Below, piece after piece: positions 33,672 through 46,225 of a stretch of 64,000 nt of DNA (positions within the stretch are counted from its first letter, which is position 1; every line of letters starts with the position of its first letter). This DNA comes from Isoetes taiwanensis (lineage: Eukaryota > Streptophyta > Lycopodiopsida > Isoetales > Isoetaceae): assembly GCA_021234155.1 (NCBI GenBank), contig JAJEKV010000270.1, forward strand, positions 310,001-374,000. Direction: 5' to 3'. The position numbers and the translations under genes were made by a program. The notes under the pieces were generated by a model, which saw nothing but the letters and a program-made list of their open reading frames with translations, made no database searches and was not told the DNA's origin.

Positions 33672-35441
33672 TAGAAGCTGGCGGAATTTGTTTGTTGGAT
33701 GCAACAAAAGCAGTAATTGAATCTGATCTTGCTTTAAGCTTTGAGGCGAACGAGCGGTTGTAGCATGTACTGGTGTAAGAGCAGTGTGTGATTTGAAGAA
33801 AGATGAAGTTATTGCAAAGATACCAAAGAAAGCCCTGTCTCACCCGTGAAGACCATTGGGGGCAAAAACGCTGATATCTTTTGGAAGAAGTAGGCTTAGC
33901 AGGGGGTTTGGGATTAACTGTGGCTGTCATGTATGAAAGAAGCCGGAAGGAGGTGTCACCATGGTTTTCCTACTTGAGTATCTTGCCATTCAAGGAGATG
34001 ATTCCATTTGTATGGAGTGAAAAGGAAATTGATAACCTGCTTATTGGAATCGAGCTCCACAAGGTGAGCCCTCTTATTTATTTGAAGATGTAGATTTAAT
34101 CAATTTATCAGTATTCTGATGTTTGGACTTATGCATTCTAGTCAGGTGATTAAGGAGGATAGAGTTCTTGTGGAAGAGGACTGGCAAGAAAGCATTCTTC
34201 CTTTGACACATCAATATCCACTTTGGTTTCCAAGGGAATACTTTAAACTTGAAGACTATCTGGCTGCAAAATCAGTAGTTGCAACTCGGTCTTTTGACAC
34301 TGACGATTTCCATGGATATGGGATGGTTCCATTCGATGAGACATGTAGGTGGTCAGACTTCTTTTTTTCAATATTAGGAGATGTTTTAAGTTGGTGCTGA
34401 ATATGGTGTATTGTATTATGGCTTTTGAACTTTTGCGGGGTTTAACCACAAGACATGCTGAACATGTGCATTTTAGTGCCTCACCATTTGAGACATCCGA
34501 GTCATGATTGTGAGACATTAGAAATAACTGAAGACATGCCTATGAGTGGCCATGGGCGTGAGTTTGTTGGTGGAAGTGATGATGGTGGTGATGATGATCC
34601 AGAGATATTGGAAATGGTATTAATAAAAGATGTCAAACAGAGATCCGAGGTAGCAAAGCATTTTGCTTCTTGTCTACTTCTTTGTATAGTTTCTGATATT
34701 GCAATTTTTGCACAGGTTTTTAATACATATGGACAGTCAAGCAATGTTGCCTTGCTTAGATACGGCTTTACAGAGTGCAATAATCCATTTGATATTGTAA
34801 ATATTGACATGGACATTGTAATGGAAGTTTTGTCAACTTCCTTTACAAGTAAGCATTTGGCAAGACGAAAGTCATTGTGGAGGAAAGCTGGTTTTTCACC
34901 ATATTCATCACAAGGCAGTGAGTATTTTGAGATCATCAAGAGTGGGAAGCCTCAAATAGAGATGCTACTGCTAATTTTTTTGGTGCATGCCTCCAGTGTA
35001 CTTTACCAGAATCTTTCCTCCTTTTCCAGAAAAATCAGAGGAAATATAAAGATGATGTTACACATCTTAGGCTCTCAACCAAGACAACAACAGTTCCAAA
35101 GTTATAGCATGAACATTTTAATGAGTCACTTGCTATTGAGGAAAAGTAATATGGAGAACATTGGACTTGGATCAAAGAACATACAATGTAGGTTTCTCAC
35201 GCCTGCAGTATGCAAGACTTTTCTGGCAATTATTGAAGCCCGTGACAGCCAATATCCTACAGATTCGGTTGATCAAGACTTGATTATCTTAAACCACACA
35301 AGTCCGGATAACTTTCAGGTGTTTCATTCGCTTTCCTTGAGGGTAAGCGAGTGCCAAATTTTGAGGAGATGCCAGTATAGACTACTTGCAAATTTGAAGA
35401 GAAGCTTATTTGCCAAAGCTCAAATTGAGGCAAGAATATGA
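33672..35441 (+). pseudogene. SETD6/RKM4-like SET-domain protein lysine methyltransferase, copy B (mostly preserved)
   Basis: Blocks in family order: GGICLLDATK, KKDEVIAKIPKK, GGLGLTVAVMYERS, VSPWFSYLSILP, FVWSEKEID and ELHK (to 34061). An intron starting GTGAGC follows, then IKEDRVLVEEDW, YFKLEDYLAAKSVV, TRSFDTDDFHGYGMVPF (34144-34340). A second intron precedes FNH-type and AEHVHFS residues near 34440-34480. The last open piece (34455-35441) has an acidic loop, GFTECNNPFDIVNIDMD, SLWRKAGFS, then FLTPAVCKTF and LRVSECQILR. The SET core NHK region is disturbed by one-base shifts at 34450-34510. Known members methylate nuclear or ribosomal protein lysines; the target here is unknown. It could be a working gene with sequence errors. 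Confidence 0.8.
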
Positions 35442-35672
35442 GGCTAATATTCTAGCATTTGCTAAATGTTCTTATTGTTTTGGTGTTGTTGTTAACAGCA
35501 TGTGGCTACCCTTCCCAACTTGTTAAGGACACAAGTTGCAGGGAATGGTGCATGAAATCCAAACCCTTGTAGTGGAACTCTTTCTCTGGATTAGAAGTTC
35601 AAAGTGGGTCAACTAACCTTGCACTCTCAAAAAATGCACTTTGAGATGTCTTGTAACAGAAGTTAACAATAG

Positions 35673-35900
35673 GACATCGTTGAACGACATCCTGTGCACA
35701 TCAGATGTCCTGGACATCGTTGAACGACGTCCTGTGCACGTGGCATGACACACAGGCCTGCCAACTTAGCAACATCAGCAGGCGATGCAAGCAATCATGA
35801 CACGTCATACCCTCTGACCGTCGTTCAACGACGTTAACGTCTTTGAACGAAACGACGTCTCGTCATAGTTCAACGACATCATGTCGTCGTTTATGGTCGA
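35673..35900. repeat. Cluster of GTTGAACGAC / GTTCAACGAC repeats, copy B
   Basis: GACATCGTTGAACGAC occurs at 35673 and 35713 in a 40-base period. The inverse-type words GTTCAACGAC and AAACGACGTC recur at 35820-35895. The right edge (CGATCTCTTGTAGCG) resembles a CACTA terminus, and clustered short repeats would suit CACTA subterminal sequence, but no convincing left end or target duplication was found. Copy A is scrambled at the same place. Confidence 0.5.
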
Positions 35901-36469
35901 CGATCTCTTGTAGCGTAATTGGCATTGCAAATTGCTATACTTGCAAGTCACTAACAATGGCCATGTTTCTGAGGCATATTTGCCTTTGTAGATAGAGGAT
36001 GCCTTTATTATATTTTCTTTGCCTCTTTTCTCAATGTCATAGGCCTAGTCCGTATATAATGCTCGCTTCTCTCTCTCTATATGTTTTTTTGTTATTTTTC
36101 CTAGTGATGCATGCCATCATTTGAAAGCATTCTCAATATCTGTCACCATTTCTACTCCATAATCTACATCAACTAGTGAATTGTTATTGCTGGCTATTTG
36201 TTGCTATTCCGAAACCTTTCATATTAAGTTACCCAATCCATTTTGTATTGCAGGAGGATATTCTCGCAATGGTGGAAACTATGATTCTGGTATTCATATC
36301 GGTATGAATATCGGTATTGTATTGAAAATGGTATGTTTGTGCATGTTTGAGTTGCTTCTTTGTTGTGAGGGGCAAGTTTCTATTTCAATGTTGTCTTTGT
36401 GTCATGTTTTTTTAAGTGAACTCAATGGTGTGAGAAAAGAAATTTGGAACTGTTTGGGAAGCTCAGCGT

Positions 36470-36601
36470 GTCGATATGCCGATGGCTCGAATTTGGAAAG
36501 TTAACTGCGTGGAGGGCGGCTGAGGCGTGAGAACACCACGCAGCCGTGGACATGCGGATATGCCGGTTGTAAAGCGAGAGGTGCGATTCTCTCATATCGA
36601 C
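36470..36601 (+). other. tRNA-like (class II) remnant, copy B
   Basis: Ends GTCGATATG and CATATCGAC pair perfectly. Near the 3' end GAGAG GTGCGATT CTCTC resembles a T arm with a 5-base-pair stem. The distance between ends (132) is too long for a plain tRNA. A second T-arm-like word TGGGTTCAAGTCCCA lies at about 36717-36731. Counterpart of 5126-5254. Confidence 0.45.
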
Positions 36602-37376
36602 CCGGTAGAGGCGAGGAAGCGGCGGGCAAGTTTGTATAGAGGCGAGGGCTTGGCGGGGCACAATGAAGCCGCTTTTTAGGCCTCTCAGACATTGTTTTCT
36701 GTTGTGCAAGGATCAGTGGGTTCAAGTCCCATATTCATTTTTTTGTCCGTTTATTTCTTCTTGTGGGGGATTTCTTGTGTGTTTATTTCTTACAGGGCTT
36801 AGTGTTTAGGCATCCGAGGGTGTCCTATTCTATTTCGTGATGGCGTATTTGGTTCTCTTACTAAAATGCAAGGGAAGTAAAACATAATAGAGGGTTTCGT
36901 CCCCTGCCAGAATGGAGGAGCATGCCGCACTAGATTGCGCCCTCTTTGCTTGCTCAAATGCTGTCTCCACTCTGTTGCAATCTAGTCTACTGTGGTTCAG
37001 CATAAAAATATGCGATGTAATGGTCTTGTAGAGAAGTTTAATAAAATATGGTTTCCGCCAACCATGTGTTCAATCGAGACCTTAGAAAGTGGCACACCAT
37101 TTTTTATCCAAAAAGATGCTGGCTGCCAATCTAGTATCATACCGAGCATATGCTCCAAATAATGCCAACACCTTTCCTGGCCAATTTATTCTCTCTCTCT
37201 CTCTCCTCTGGCAAGTGTGCTTGTCAATAATGTTTTACTTGGACATTTTCACATTAGGAACAAATGTATCTTCACTTTCCTTTGCCGCTAAAGCTAATCA
37301 ACTTGTCCCATGCCGATATTCATGTTTGGTTGAACATAATAATTCGAATATAAATTAAAGTGGAGAATTAAGCGCA

Positions 37377-37450
37377 ACTCAGAACCGCGTTCTAGTGGTT
37401 AGGAGTTGAATTTGTTGACGAGTAGGTCACGAGTTCGAGACAGCGGTGAT
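37377..37450 (+). repeat. tRNA-derived SINE-like unit, copy B
   Basis: Identical A- and B-box-like words to 6026-6100. Confidence 0.5.
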
Positions 37451-37539
37451 GAAAATGGTTGGGCATGGCCACATGTCCCTACTACTGCCTCAAAAGCAGA
37501 TTCCAAATTCTGAGCTTCTATCCCTTTTTCCTCCAGCTT

Positions 37540-37762
37540 GAATCTGCGAACCTTTTCGCATGCACTGGCCAGTCGTTTCAATCTTTCGTTTCAGCCATAT
37601 AAATGCGATGCATGTTTAAATATAGAAGGGTTCAATGCTTGAACTGAATCTGCGAACCTTTTCCGTGTAGATGTGCAAGCACTGGTCAGTCTTTTCAATC
37701 TTTCGTTTCCGCCATATAAATGCGGTGCATGCTTAAATATGGAAGGGTTCAATTCTTGAACT
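37540..37762 (+). repeat. Two-unit direct tandem repeat, 106-base period, copy B
   Basis: Units begin at 37540 and 37646; counterpart of 6187-6410. Confidence 0.75.
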
Positions 37763-38424
37763 GGATCACCTAATGGAGATGGCTGGTGGAAAAAATGTTG
37801 AAGGTTAGTGGTTTTCAGGACATGGTTTAAGTATACTTCCTTGATTTCTTGAAGCTAGCATCCAAGGCAAGTTCTTCTTAGAACATATTTCTTAAAGAAT
37901 TAATTTTGGCCTTTCTGAATAGCTGGACGTTCATGATGGCAATTGAACAAGACAAGCTTATTCAAGATCTTTCTTCTCCACCATCTAGCTAGCTTGTAGT
38001 TGTTCAAGCTAACTCTAAGACGTGAACCTTAAAGGCTAACCTAACTTGATCTAGTGTGCTCAATAATTCATTTTTGAGAAAATTGTGCAGTTAGTCACAT
38101 CCAGTTTTGAAGAATTGATGCTTCTCCGCAATTAAATCCAGCAAATATTTTTATATTTTCGTCTGCATAAATAGTACAGTAAACTATTTCCAGCGTAAGA
38201 GGCCACTTCAATAAATGAGTGGCGAGTTTGAGAGGTCCGTATGCATTTGACCGATATGCTTAGAATTTGCAATGATGGGAGGACTATGAGTGTATGCTTG
38301 ATGAATAATGTTAAGAACTTATCGAGCTGCAGTATACATATCATCATCTGTACAAATATTGAAAAGGAAAGCAAGCTCTCCATAGTGCTGCTTCTGCAAA
38401 TGAACCCCTCACCCATCATGCGGC

Positions 38425-38841
38425 CATCACTAGTCCAGAGCATGTCTCTTGGACTAAAGCTTTGGACGAAGAGTTTAATTCTCAATTATACATGGGAACT
38501 ATGTCTACTTCCTAAAGGTAGGAAAGCCATTAGCAGCAAATGGATATTCAAGTTAAAATATGATGAGAATAATCCTGTATCTAGGTATAAGGCCAGGCTT
38601 GTTATCAAAGGATGCTCACAAAAGATGGCATTGACTACCATCAGACATTTGCTCCAATAGTGCTCCCTTCTGTATGGATGGTCTTGGCAATATCTGCTGC
38701 CTTGGATCTTGACTTGCAGCAGATGGACATCAAGTTTGCTTTTTTACATGGCAAATTGCATGATGAAGTCTATATGAAACACTCCCCAGGGTATGCTAAA
38801 GGGCAAGATGATCTTGTTTGCATGTCTATGGAATGAAATAG
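38425..38841 (+). pseudogene. Ty1/copia reverse transcriptase remnant, 5' piece, copy B
   Basis: Same as 7078-7497 with fewer indels: KAISSKWIFKLKYDENNPVS, RYKARLVIKG and QMDIKFAFLHG read well. It stops at the insertion of the 2.86-kb LTR element, with the target copy AATAG at 38837-38841. Confidence 0.87.
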
Positions 38842-41701
38842 TCTTGGAATATATGACATTTGTATGATCTACAACAACAATGCTATATATAGCCAGGACT
38901 GTTGAGCTCCAACGACTATATAAACAGGCACAACCCTGGTTCTTGATCAGCCAACTAAGCGCTTCTTTTGATTCCTCCGTGCTATGCACTATGGGCGTGG
39001 TCCCGAGTCCTATTCGGGACATGACGATGGATGAGGCATCCCCCTTGTTCCTAGTTCTTCCATATTTCTTCTTGATTGTCTTCATATCTGCAACAGGTTA
39101 TGGGCTCACTCTCGCCTAAAATCGCCTAAGTTGCACTGCTATCAAAACCGTGATTACCATAACCATATTTTTTATCGTTGTTAATTGATCTCTCTGGAAT
39201 CGGTGAGCCTTTTTCTTACCTCAAGTTTTACCTCTGCACACATCCTGCCAATAATAATGCCAATAATAATCCTCTGATTTCTGAAACTCTACTTATTTTT
39301 TGGATCCAAAAATTTCTTCGCATTGCTTTCCGAGTTTGAGTGATTGCTGATGCCCTGCTATACTTCCTCTTCATCTTTTCCTACCATCGCCCACTTCATG
39401 CCGACGAGTGCTGCTTCCAATTTCTTTTCTTGATATTATTTCAATAAATCATCTCTCACTCCAGCCTCCTTGTCTCTTGCATGCCATTTCAATTTGTTGC
39501 AACAAGGACAAGAAACACAATGCAGTATGCATTTCTTCATCTTGTTGAATACCAGGAGCTTTCAGTGATCCAGTGGAATGCATGTCACCTTCTGGCCTAA
39601 GATAATAGCCTTTCTTGTACCTTTGTTCTCAACTCCATCCTGCTGATTTTGCCTTCATTCTTGCTTCCTCCTGTGCCATGGATTTTCTCCTATCCTCATG
39701 TTCTTTAAAGAAACGCGCTTTGGAAGCATTCCTCTTCTATATGTTCATTACCTCATGTGACCTACCATCCAGTCCTCCCCGTTTTCCTTTAAGTCTGCCC
39801 TATTGGTATCTGCCTATTTTATTATTCTGAACTTGTTTTCTTATCTGCTAACCATCATTTCTTTCTCTGTTACTCTTGACAGCCTATTTGTTATTTTCTT
39901 GCTGCTGCTTATCTTGAGTACCAACCTATATTGACGGCTTGCTCAAGCGAAATCCTTAGTCCTTGTTAAGGTCTTTCGCTGACTTCTGGCTAGGATTACA
40001 GGTTGCTTGTGCTTGCTTGGAAGTGACCTTTATTTGATATCACGACAGCAACTGTTGAAGGTGAAAGGTATTATTACTCTGGAGGAGGATGTGAATAATT
40101 GCCTATCTCTTATTTTGCCATCTGCAAATTTTCTTTGCCTATAAAGGCTTCTCTCTCTCTCTTTTAATCTGTAGCTCACTGTTTAAGTTGGTTTCATGGC
40201 ATGTATCTTGTCTTGCCCTTCTTTTTTCCATCGTATCTCATGTGCCCTTTCACCTCTCTGCCTTCTTTCTTACTTTTCCCTTCCTTCATCTTGTCATTCT
40301 GATCCTTCCTAATCCCATTCTTTGCACTGCACCTTGTTGAAAATATCCTTTAGCCCTTCAAAAATATCTGATTGTCTATTATCTTTATGTTACATATGCT
40401 CTTAGGGTGAACCACACACGGATTTGCTGCTCCTATGTGGTCAAAAGCATCTGATTCCCTTGTTGAAATCTGGGTGAATGGTGGAATGTATGGATCAACC
40501 AACTATTTGCTCTATGATTATGCAGTTATCTCTGTTCGTTCTCTTGATAACCAATTCTGCTACTGAGAATGTTTTTTGAAGCCTACCATCTTCTATCAGA
40601 TATGTGATGTACAATTTGGAGGATGTTTGGCTTCCAAGATTGCAATGAAGAGTTTGGAGCATGGTTTCTAAAATGGGTGCATAAACAGAAGCCAGGAATG
40701 CAAATCATAGACCTGCTTCACATTAACTCTGTCACTTGCAGCTAGTTTTGATTATGTGGTTGGAATATGTGACGTGGGGTTATTCGGTATTTAATCATGT
40801 CGGCAAGCAACTGTTATGCAGCTTGAATAACATTCAACATCTTTCAGTTTTTTTCTGTGGAAGAGATCTTGGAAACATGATCTTAATGGTCTGGTCCCGC
40901 ATCAAGTACTGCAGCACTAGAACCTTTGTATCGAATGTCACTGTCAGAATATGAGTCTGATGACATACTTTTTTTGTTTCTTGAGTGTCCTTGCCAGGAT
41001 ATAAGCCTGGAAGACATCTCTGTTTTGTGGATAGCGATGTTCTAGCCAGTAGGCAAGTGGAGCAATGTGGATACTCCCTTGCTGAGTCTGAATGACATCG
41101 CCTGGAAGACCTCTTCATATGGTTTTGATGTCCACGCCAGTATGAGTCTGGGTGACATTTTATTGAGTGTTTTGCCAAGAAATAGCTTGGAAAACCTCGC
41201 TAGTTTGCAAGTTACTGCCAGTAGGTAATTAGAGCAAGTAGGTAATTAGAGCAGTGTGGATGTTCTATTGCTGAGTCTGGGGAACATGCACTTGTGGCAC
41301 AATGCACTTGTGGCACGGTCAAATTTGCACAGGTGATCTTGATGATCAAAAAATTTCTTCATGCATTTTTGGCATCCCTTTGAGTGGGGGTGCCGTAGTT
41401 GCGATGTTCAAAGAGAGCCTTCATTGCATTTTGGCATCTTTGAGTGGGGGTGTTGGAATATATGACACTTGTATGATCTACAACAACAATGCTATATATA
41501 GCCAGGACTGTTGAGCTCCAACGACTATATAAACAGGCATAATCCTAGTTCTTGATCAGCCAACTGAGGGCTTCTGATTCCTCCGTGCTATGCGCTATGA
41601 GTGTGGTCCCGAGCCCTATTCGGGACATGACGATGCATGGGGCATCCTCCTTGTTCGTAGTTCTTCCATATTTCTTCTTGATTGATTTCATATCTGCAAC
41701 A
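38842..41701 (+). mobile_element. Non-autonomous LTR retrotransposon inserted in copia pol, copy B
   Basis: LTRs are at 38842-39095 and 41451-41701, the target duplication AATAG is at 38837-38841 and 41702-41706, and the primer-binding site GGTTATGGGCTCAC starts at 39096. The interior is non-coding. Same insertion as 7498-10351, so it predates the segmental duplication. About 8% difference between its two LTRs by eye indicates a moderately old insertion. Confidence 0.88.
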
Positions 41702-42762
41702 AATAGTCACCCCCACTTCCCCTCTCCATATGATATAAAACTAGTCACGCCTTTTTCATTGCCCAAGGATTTGTGAGAAGTAACGCAGAATGGGTCATCC
41801 CTTATCATAGTTGTTCTCTACGTGGACAACCTCATCCTAGCAGTTATTGATTCATGTCCTATGGCAGATGTTAAACAGAGCCTGGCTCATAGGTTCAAAG
41901 CATTTTCTGGGCATACAGATTCTTTGAGACAAGAGGGTCCAAACCATCACCTTTCATCAATTTAAAGGCATTGGCACTTTGTTCCATAAATGTCATATGA
42001 AGTCCAGCAAAGCAGTAAGTACTATCATAAATTGCGCTTGGACATTTGAATCTAAGTCAAGTATTTCAAAGGACCATGAATTGGATATTCCATACTGCAG
42101 CGTAGTTGGTTCTCTCATGCATTTCATGGTATGCAGTAGACAAGACTTGGCAGAAGGTTATAACTGTGAGTCAATTTATGGAGCATCCTATACCTTCGCA
42201 TTGGCAGGCTCTTAAATGTACTCTGCGATATCTCTAAGCTCATCCTACTCTTGACATTACCTATTGTGGGAACCATGCTAATAACCTCCTACTTTCAGGT
42301 CATGTTGATTCTGATTATGCAGGTGAAAAAACCACTTGAAAGTAGCATATCTGCTTCTCTCTTTAGCTCCAAAGGGAGGTAGTAAGCTGGTCCAGCAAAA
42401 AGGAGGGGGCTAATGTCATAACTACTTGTGAATCGGAGTCTATAGCCATCTATGCAGCAGCAAAAGAAGCCATCTGGTTTAGGAGATTAATGAAAGACCT
42501 TCGAGGTGAGCAAAAGAACCTACTATTCTTCTTAATGATAATAGAGCAGTTGTGAGTTTTGTAAAGAATCCCATTAATTTTTTTAAAGCCAAGCGCATGG
42601 ATATCGAAGGTAGAGGAAGGCAACATTACCATTCAGCATGTGAGCACTCAACATATGACAGCTGATGTGTTTATTAAATATCTACTAAAGAAAAGGTTCA
42701 TTAAATGTCTTGAAGAACTTGGCATGGGTAAACCTGAGTATTACAAGCATGGAGCTTCATAG
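41702..42762 (+). pseudogene. Ty1/copia reverse transcriptase/RNase H remnant, 3' piece, copy B
   Basis: Contains VVLYVDNLILA, YCSVVGSLMHFMV, AAAKEAIWFRRLMKDLRG, LNDNRAVVSFVKNP and FIKCLEELGM across several frames. Joins to 38841 once the LTR element is removed. Confidence 0.85.
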
Positions 42763-43274
42763 GATAAAATTGAGCATCGTAGCTCTTGGAGTTAATGTGC
42801 GTTCTTGTCATTTTGCTTGTTTGGTCAACTGGTGAATTTATTAGTTTGCAGAATTAACAAGTGTTATAGATCTATCACCTTTGAGGGGAGATCCTTTCTT
42901 CAAGTTATATGTAACAGACCAAGTCATACTTAAGGCAGAGTGGTGGAAGACTGTTGAGTTAGCATGTTAAGGTTCTGTTATTTGCAGTTAGGTTTTATTT
43001 TGCAGTCGAGTTTAGCATGTCTCAAAAAAGATGGGAGCGGCCATAGTCTTTCTCAATATCAAGCGGGTCGGTTGGGAGTTTGTATTCTTACCACCAACAC
43101 TCTGATGTATAAGTGCTCTCCTACTTTGGATGAAAGATATTATTTTCCGGTATCAATTTTCTTACTGTTAAATAGCTTAATGGGTGGTAGCACAAATGCC
43201 AAGTAGCTCTTTGAGGCCTATGCACACCCTTCATTAAGGATTAAAACTCCTTTGCATGATCACTCTCTGTCTTC

Positions 43275-43750
43275 CAGAAAGTAATAAGAAAACACAAACA
43301 AATAAGTAAATGGATCTTTTAATAATTCATGAAATAAAAGCTCATCTTTATGAAGAAAGATGGATTATTGTTTTCTTATTATTTGTTGCTTGGGACCATG
43401 AACTAGCCACAAGTGGCATTGCATCTAACTTCCAAAAAGTAATAAGAAAACCCAAACAAATAAGTCCAAAAAGTAATAAGAAAACCCAAACAAATAAGTA
43501 AATGGAAAATAAAAGCTCATCTTTATGAAGATAGAATATTGTTTTCTTATTATTTGTTGCTTGGGACCATGAACTAGCCACAAGTGGCATTGCATCTGGG
43601 GCCAATAAGCAACTGCAAAGTAAAACCTCGCAACAATCAGCTAACGTCTTTAGATGGCTGCAAAGTAAAACCTCGCAACAATCAGCTAACGTCTTTAGAT
43701 GGCTGCAAAGAAAAACCTCGCAACAATCAGCTAACGTCTTTAGATGGTTA
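43275..43750. repeat. Short tandem repeats, copy B
   Basis: The same two arrays as 11935-12400: a roughly 170-base unit twice, and the 45-base unit (GTAAAACCTCGCAACAATCAGC ... TTTAGATGGC) three times, here nearly perfect. Confidence 0.85.
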
Positions 43751-43865
43751 CCATACACATAACGTGCCCTTTAAAATACTCAAAATGACCATACAAGGTT
43801 ATGTATGGCAATAACTGGCTACAAAGAGGAATCTTTTAATTATCAAGTAACAACTTTATATGGTT

Positions 43866-45440
43866 CGTAGTTCTTCCATATTTCTTCCTCCTTGTTCGTA
43901 GTTCCTCCTTGTTCGTAGTTCTTCCATATTTCTTCTTGATTGATGTCATATCTGCAACAAATAGTCACCCCCACTTCCCCTCTCCATATGATATAAAACT
44001 AGTCACGCCTTTTTCATTGCCCAAGGATTTGTGAGAAGTAACGCAGAATGGGTCATCCCTTATCATAGTTGTTCTCTACGTGGACAACCTCATCCTAGCA
44101 GTTATTGATTCATGTCCTATGGCAGATGTTAAACAGAGCCTGGCTCATAGGTTCAAAGCATTTTCTGGGCATACAGATTCTTTGAGACAAGAGGGTCCAA
44201 ACCATCACCTTTCATCAATTTAAAGGCATTGGCACTTTGTTCCATAAATGTCATATGAAGTCCAGCAAAGCAGTAAGTACTATCATAAATTGCGCTTGGA
44301 CATTTGAATCTAAGTCAAGTATTTCAAAGGACCATGAATTGGATATTCCATACATTTACAGTAGTTGGTTCTCTCATGCATTTCATGGTATGCGATGGAG
44401 ACAAGACTTGGCGTAAGGTTATAGCTGGTGAGTCAATTTATGGAGCATCCTATACCTTAGATTTGGCAGGGCTCTTAAATGTACTCTGCGATATCTCTAA
44501 GCTCATCCTACTCTTGACATTACCTATTGTGGGAACCATGCTAATAACCTCCTACTTTCAGGTCATGTTGATTCTGATTATGCAGGTGAAAAAACCACTT
44601 GAAAGTAGCATATCTGCTTCTCTCTTTAGCTCCAAAGGGAGGTAGTAAGCTGGTCCAGCAAAAAGGAGGGGGCTAATGTCATAACTACTTGTGAATCGGA
44701 GTCTATAGCCATCTATGCAGCAGCAAAAGATGGAGTTTGTATTCTTACCACCAACACTCTGATGTATAAGTGCTCTCCTACTTTGGATGAAAGATATTAT
44801 TTTCCGGTATCAATTTTCTTACTGTTAAATAGTTTAATGGGTGGTAGCACAAATGCCAAGTAGCTCTTTGAGGCCTATGCACACCCTTCATTAAGGATTA
44901 AAACTCCTTTGCATGATCACTCTCGGTCTTCCAGAAAGTAATAAGAAAACACAAACAAATAAGTAAATGGATCTTTTAATAATTCATGAAATAAAAGCTC
45001 ATCTTTATGAAGAAAGATGGATTATTGTTTTCTTATTATTTGTTGCTTGGGACCATGAACTAGCCACAAGTGGCATTGCATCTAACTTCCAAAAAGTAAT
45101 AAGAAAACCCAAACAAGTAAGTCCAAAAAGTAATAAGAAAACCCAAACAAATAAGTAAATGGATCTTTTAATAACTCATGAAATAAAAGCTCATCTTTAT
45201 GAAGATAGAATATTGTTTTCTTATTATTTGTTGCTTGGGACCATGAACTAGCCACAAGTGGCATTGCATCTGGGGCCAATAAGCAACTGCAAAGTAAAAC
45301 CTCGCAACAATCAGCTAACGTCTTTAGATGGTTACCATACACATAACGTGCCCTTTAAAATACTCAAAATGACCATACAAGGTTATGTATGGCAATAACT
45401 GGCTACAAAGAGGAATCTTTTAATTATCAAGTAACAACTT
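43866..45440. repeat. Nested 1.57-kb duplication present only in copy B
   Basis: 43930-44728 repeats 41670-42465 (LTR tail plus copia 3' piece) and 44730-45420 repeats 43073-43860. About 600 bases between are missing. The left junction (43866-43945) holds three partial copies of CTTGTTCGTAGTTC, as if replication slipped repeatedly. The 45-base repeat is reduced to one unit here. Confidence 0.85.
43935..44728 (+). pseudogene. Third copy of copia reverse transcriptase/RNase H 3' piece
   Basis: Begins within the last bases of the nested LTR, keeps VLYVDNLILA and VVGSLMHFMV, and ends inside the RNase H domain at CAGCAGCAAAAGATGGAG, where sequence jumps to the region downstream of the pol remnant. 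Confidence 0.82.
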
Positions 45441-45707
45441 TATATGGTTTCCATGGTTCCAATTCTAATTCACATGGAACTCACTAAATTTATCTGAAGC
45501 ATTCGACGGATTCTTTACAGGTCTCGTGTTATGGTAGAAGCACAGGGGAGTGGTCCACAATGGTGTTATCGTTTGTTTTATCTTATCGTTTGTTCAACAC
45601 AGTACCTGAAGCGAGTCCATTTCTGCCCTTATCATATTTATCCGAGAATCTAATATGTGTTGATGATTTTCCTGGCTCCCACACAATCAGTTTAGTGATG
45701 AAGACTT

Positions 45708-46225
45708 TCATATGGCATTGTAGTTTGATGATGCTACCTTTTCCCGTTGAATGCTTTCGATATTAGCTAGCTTCTCTTCACTCATAGAAGCAAGCATTCT
45801 TTGCTTTTCAATCTCCTGAAAAATGCAAATGATATCCCATGAGTTATCAAGTAATGACTTGCATATCATCTAATCTTACACAATAGAATCTAAACGATCT
45901 GTTCAAACACCACAATAAATAGACTTTTGACATTCAATGAGATATGGCATACTTACGTCAAATGCTTTACTCTTTTCCTGTATTAAAGCATCTCTCTCTT
46001 CTGCCGCTTGGTTACGAACCTTTGCAATCTGAATTGAGACTATGCAGACGGATAAGTAAGCAACTATAGGGTCAATTTCCTTATAGATGTGGGCTATGGA
46101 GAAGCAAACAACAGAAGGGAAAGATTACTTACAACAAACAAAGAATTGAATTCTCCGGAGCTAGCAGACAGCCGCAAAGCTTGAACGATTCAGAGGAGAC
46201 TCCAATTTGTACTTTCTGTAGACAT
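45708..46225 (-). CDS. Small three-exon coiled-coil protein of unknown function, copy B
   Basis: Exon 3 (45708-45815, 108 bases) and exon 2 (45957-46028, 72 bases) are intact, with a CAG acceptor, a GTAAGT donor and phase-0 joins: IAKVRNQAAEERDALIQEK then SKAFD / EIEKQRMLASMSEEKLANIE, ending SSNYNAI and TGA. Exon 1 (about 46136-46225, MSTES...) is damaged by small indels, unlike copy A, where it is open. Combining what each copy preserves suggests one real gene of about 89 codons, a predicted coiled coil rich in E, K and Q. Function and family are unknown; its location in the cell cannot be inferred. Confidence 0.55.
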
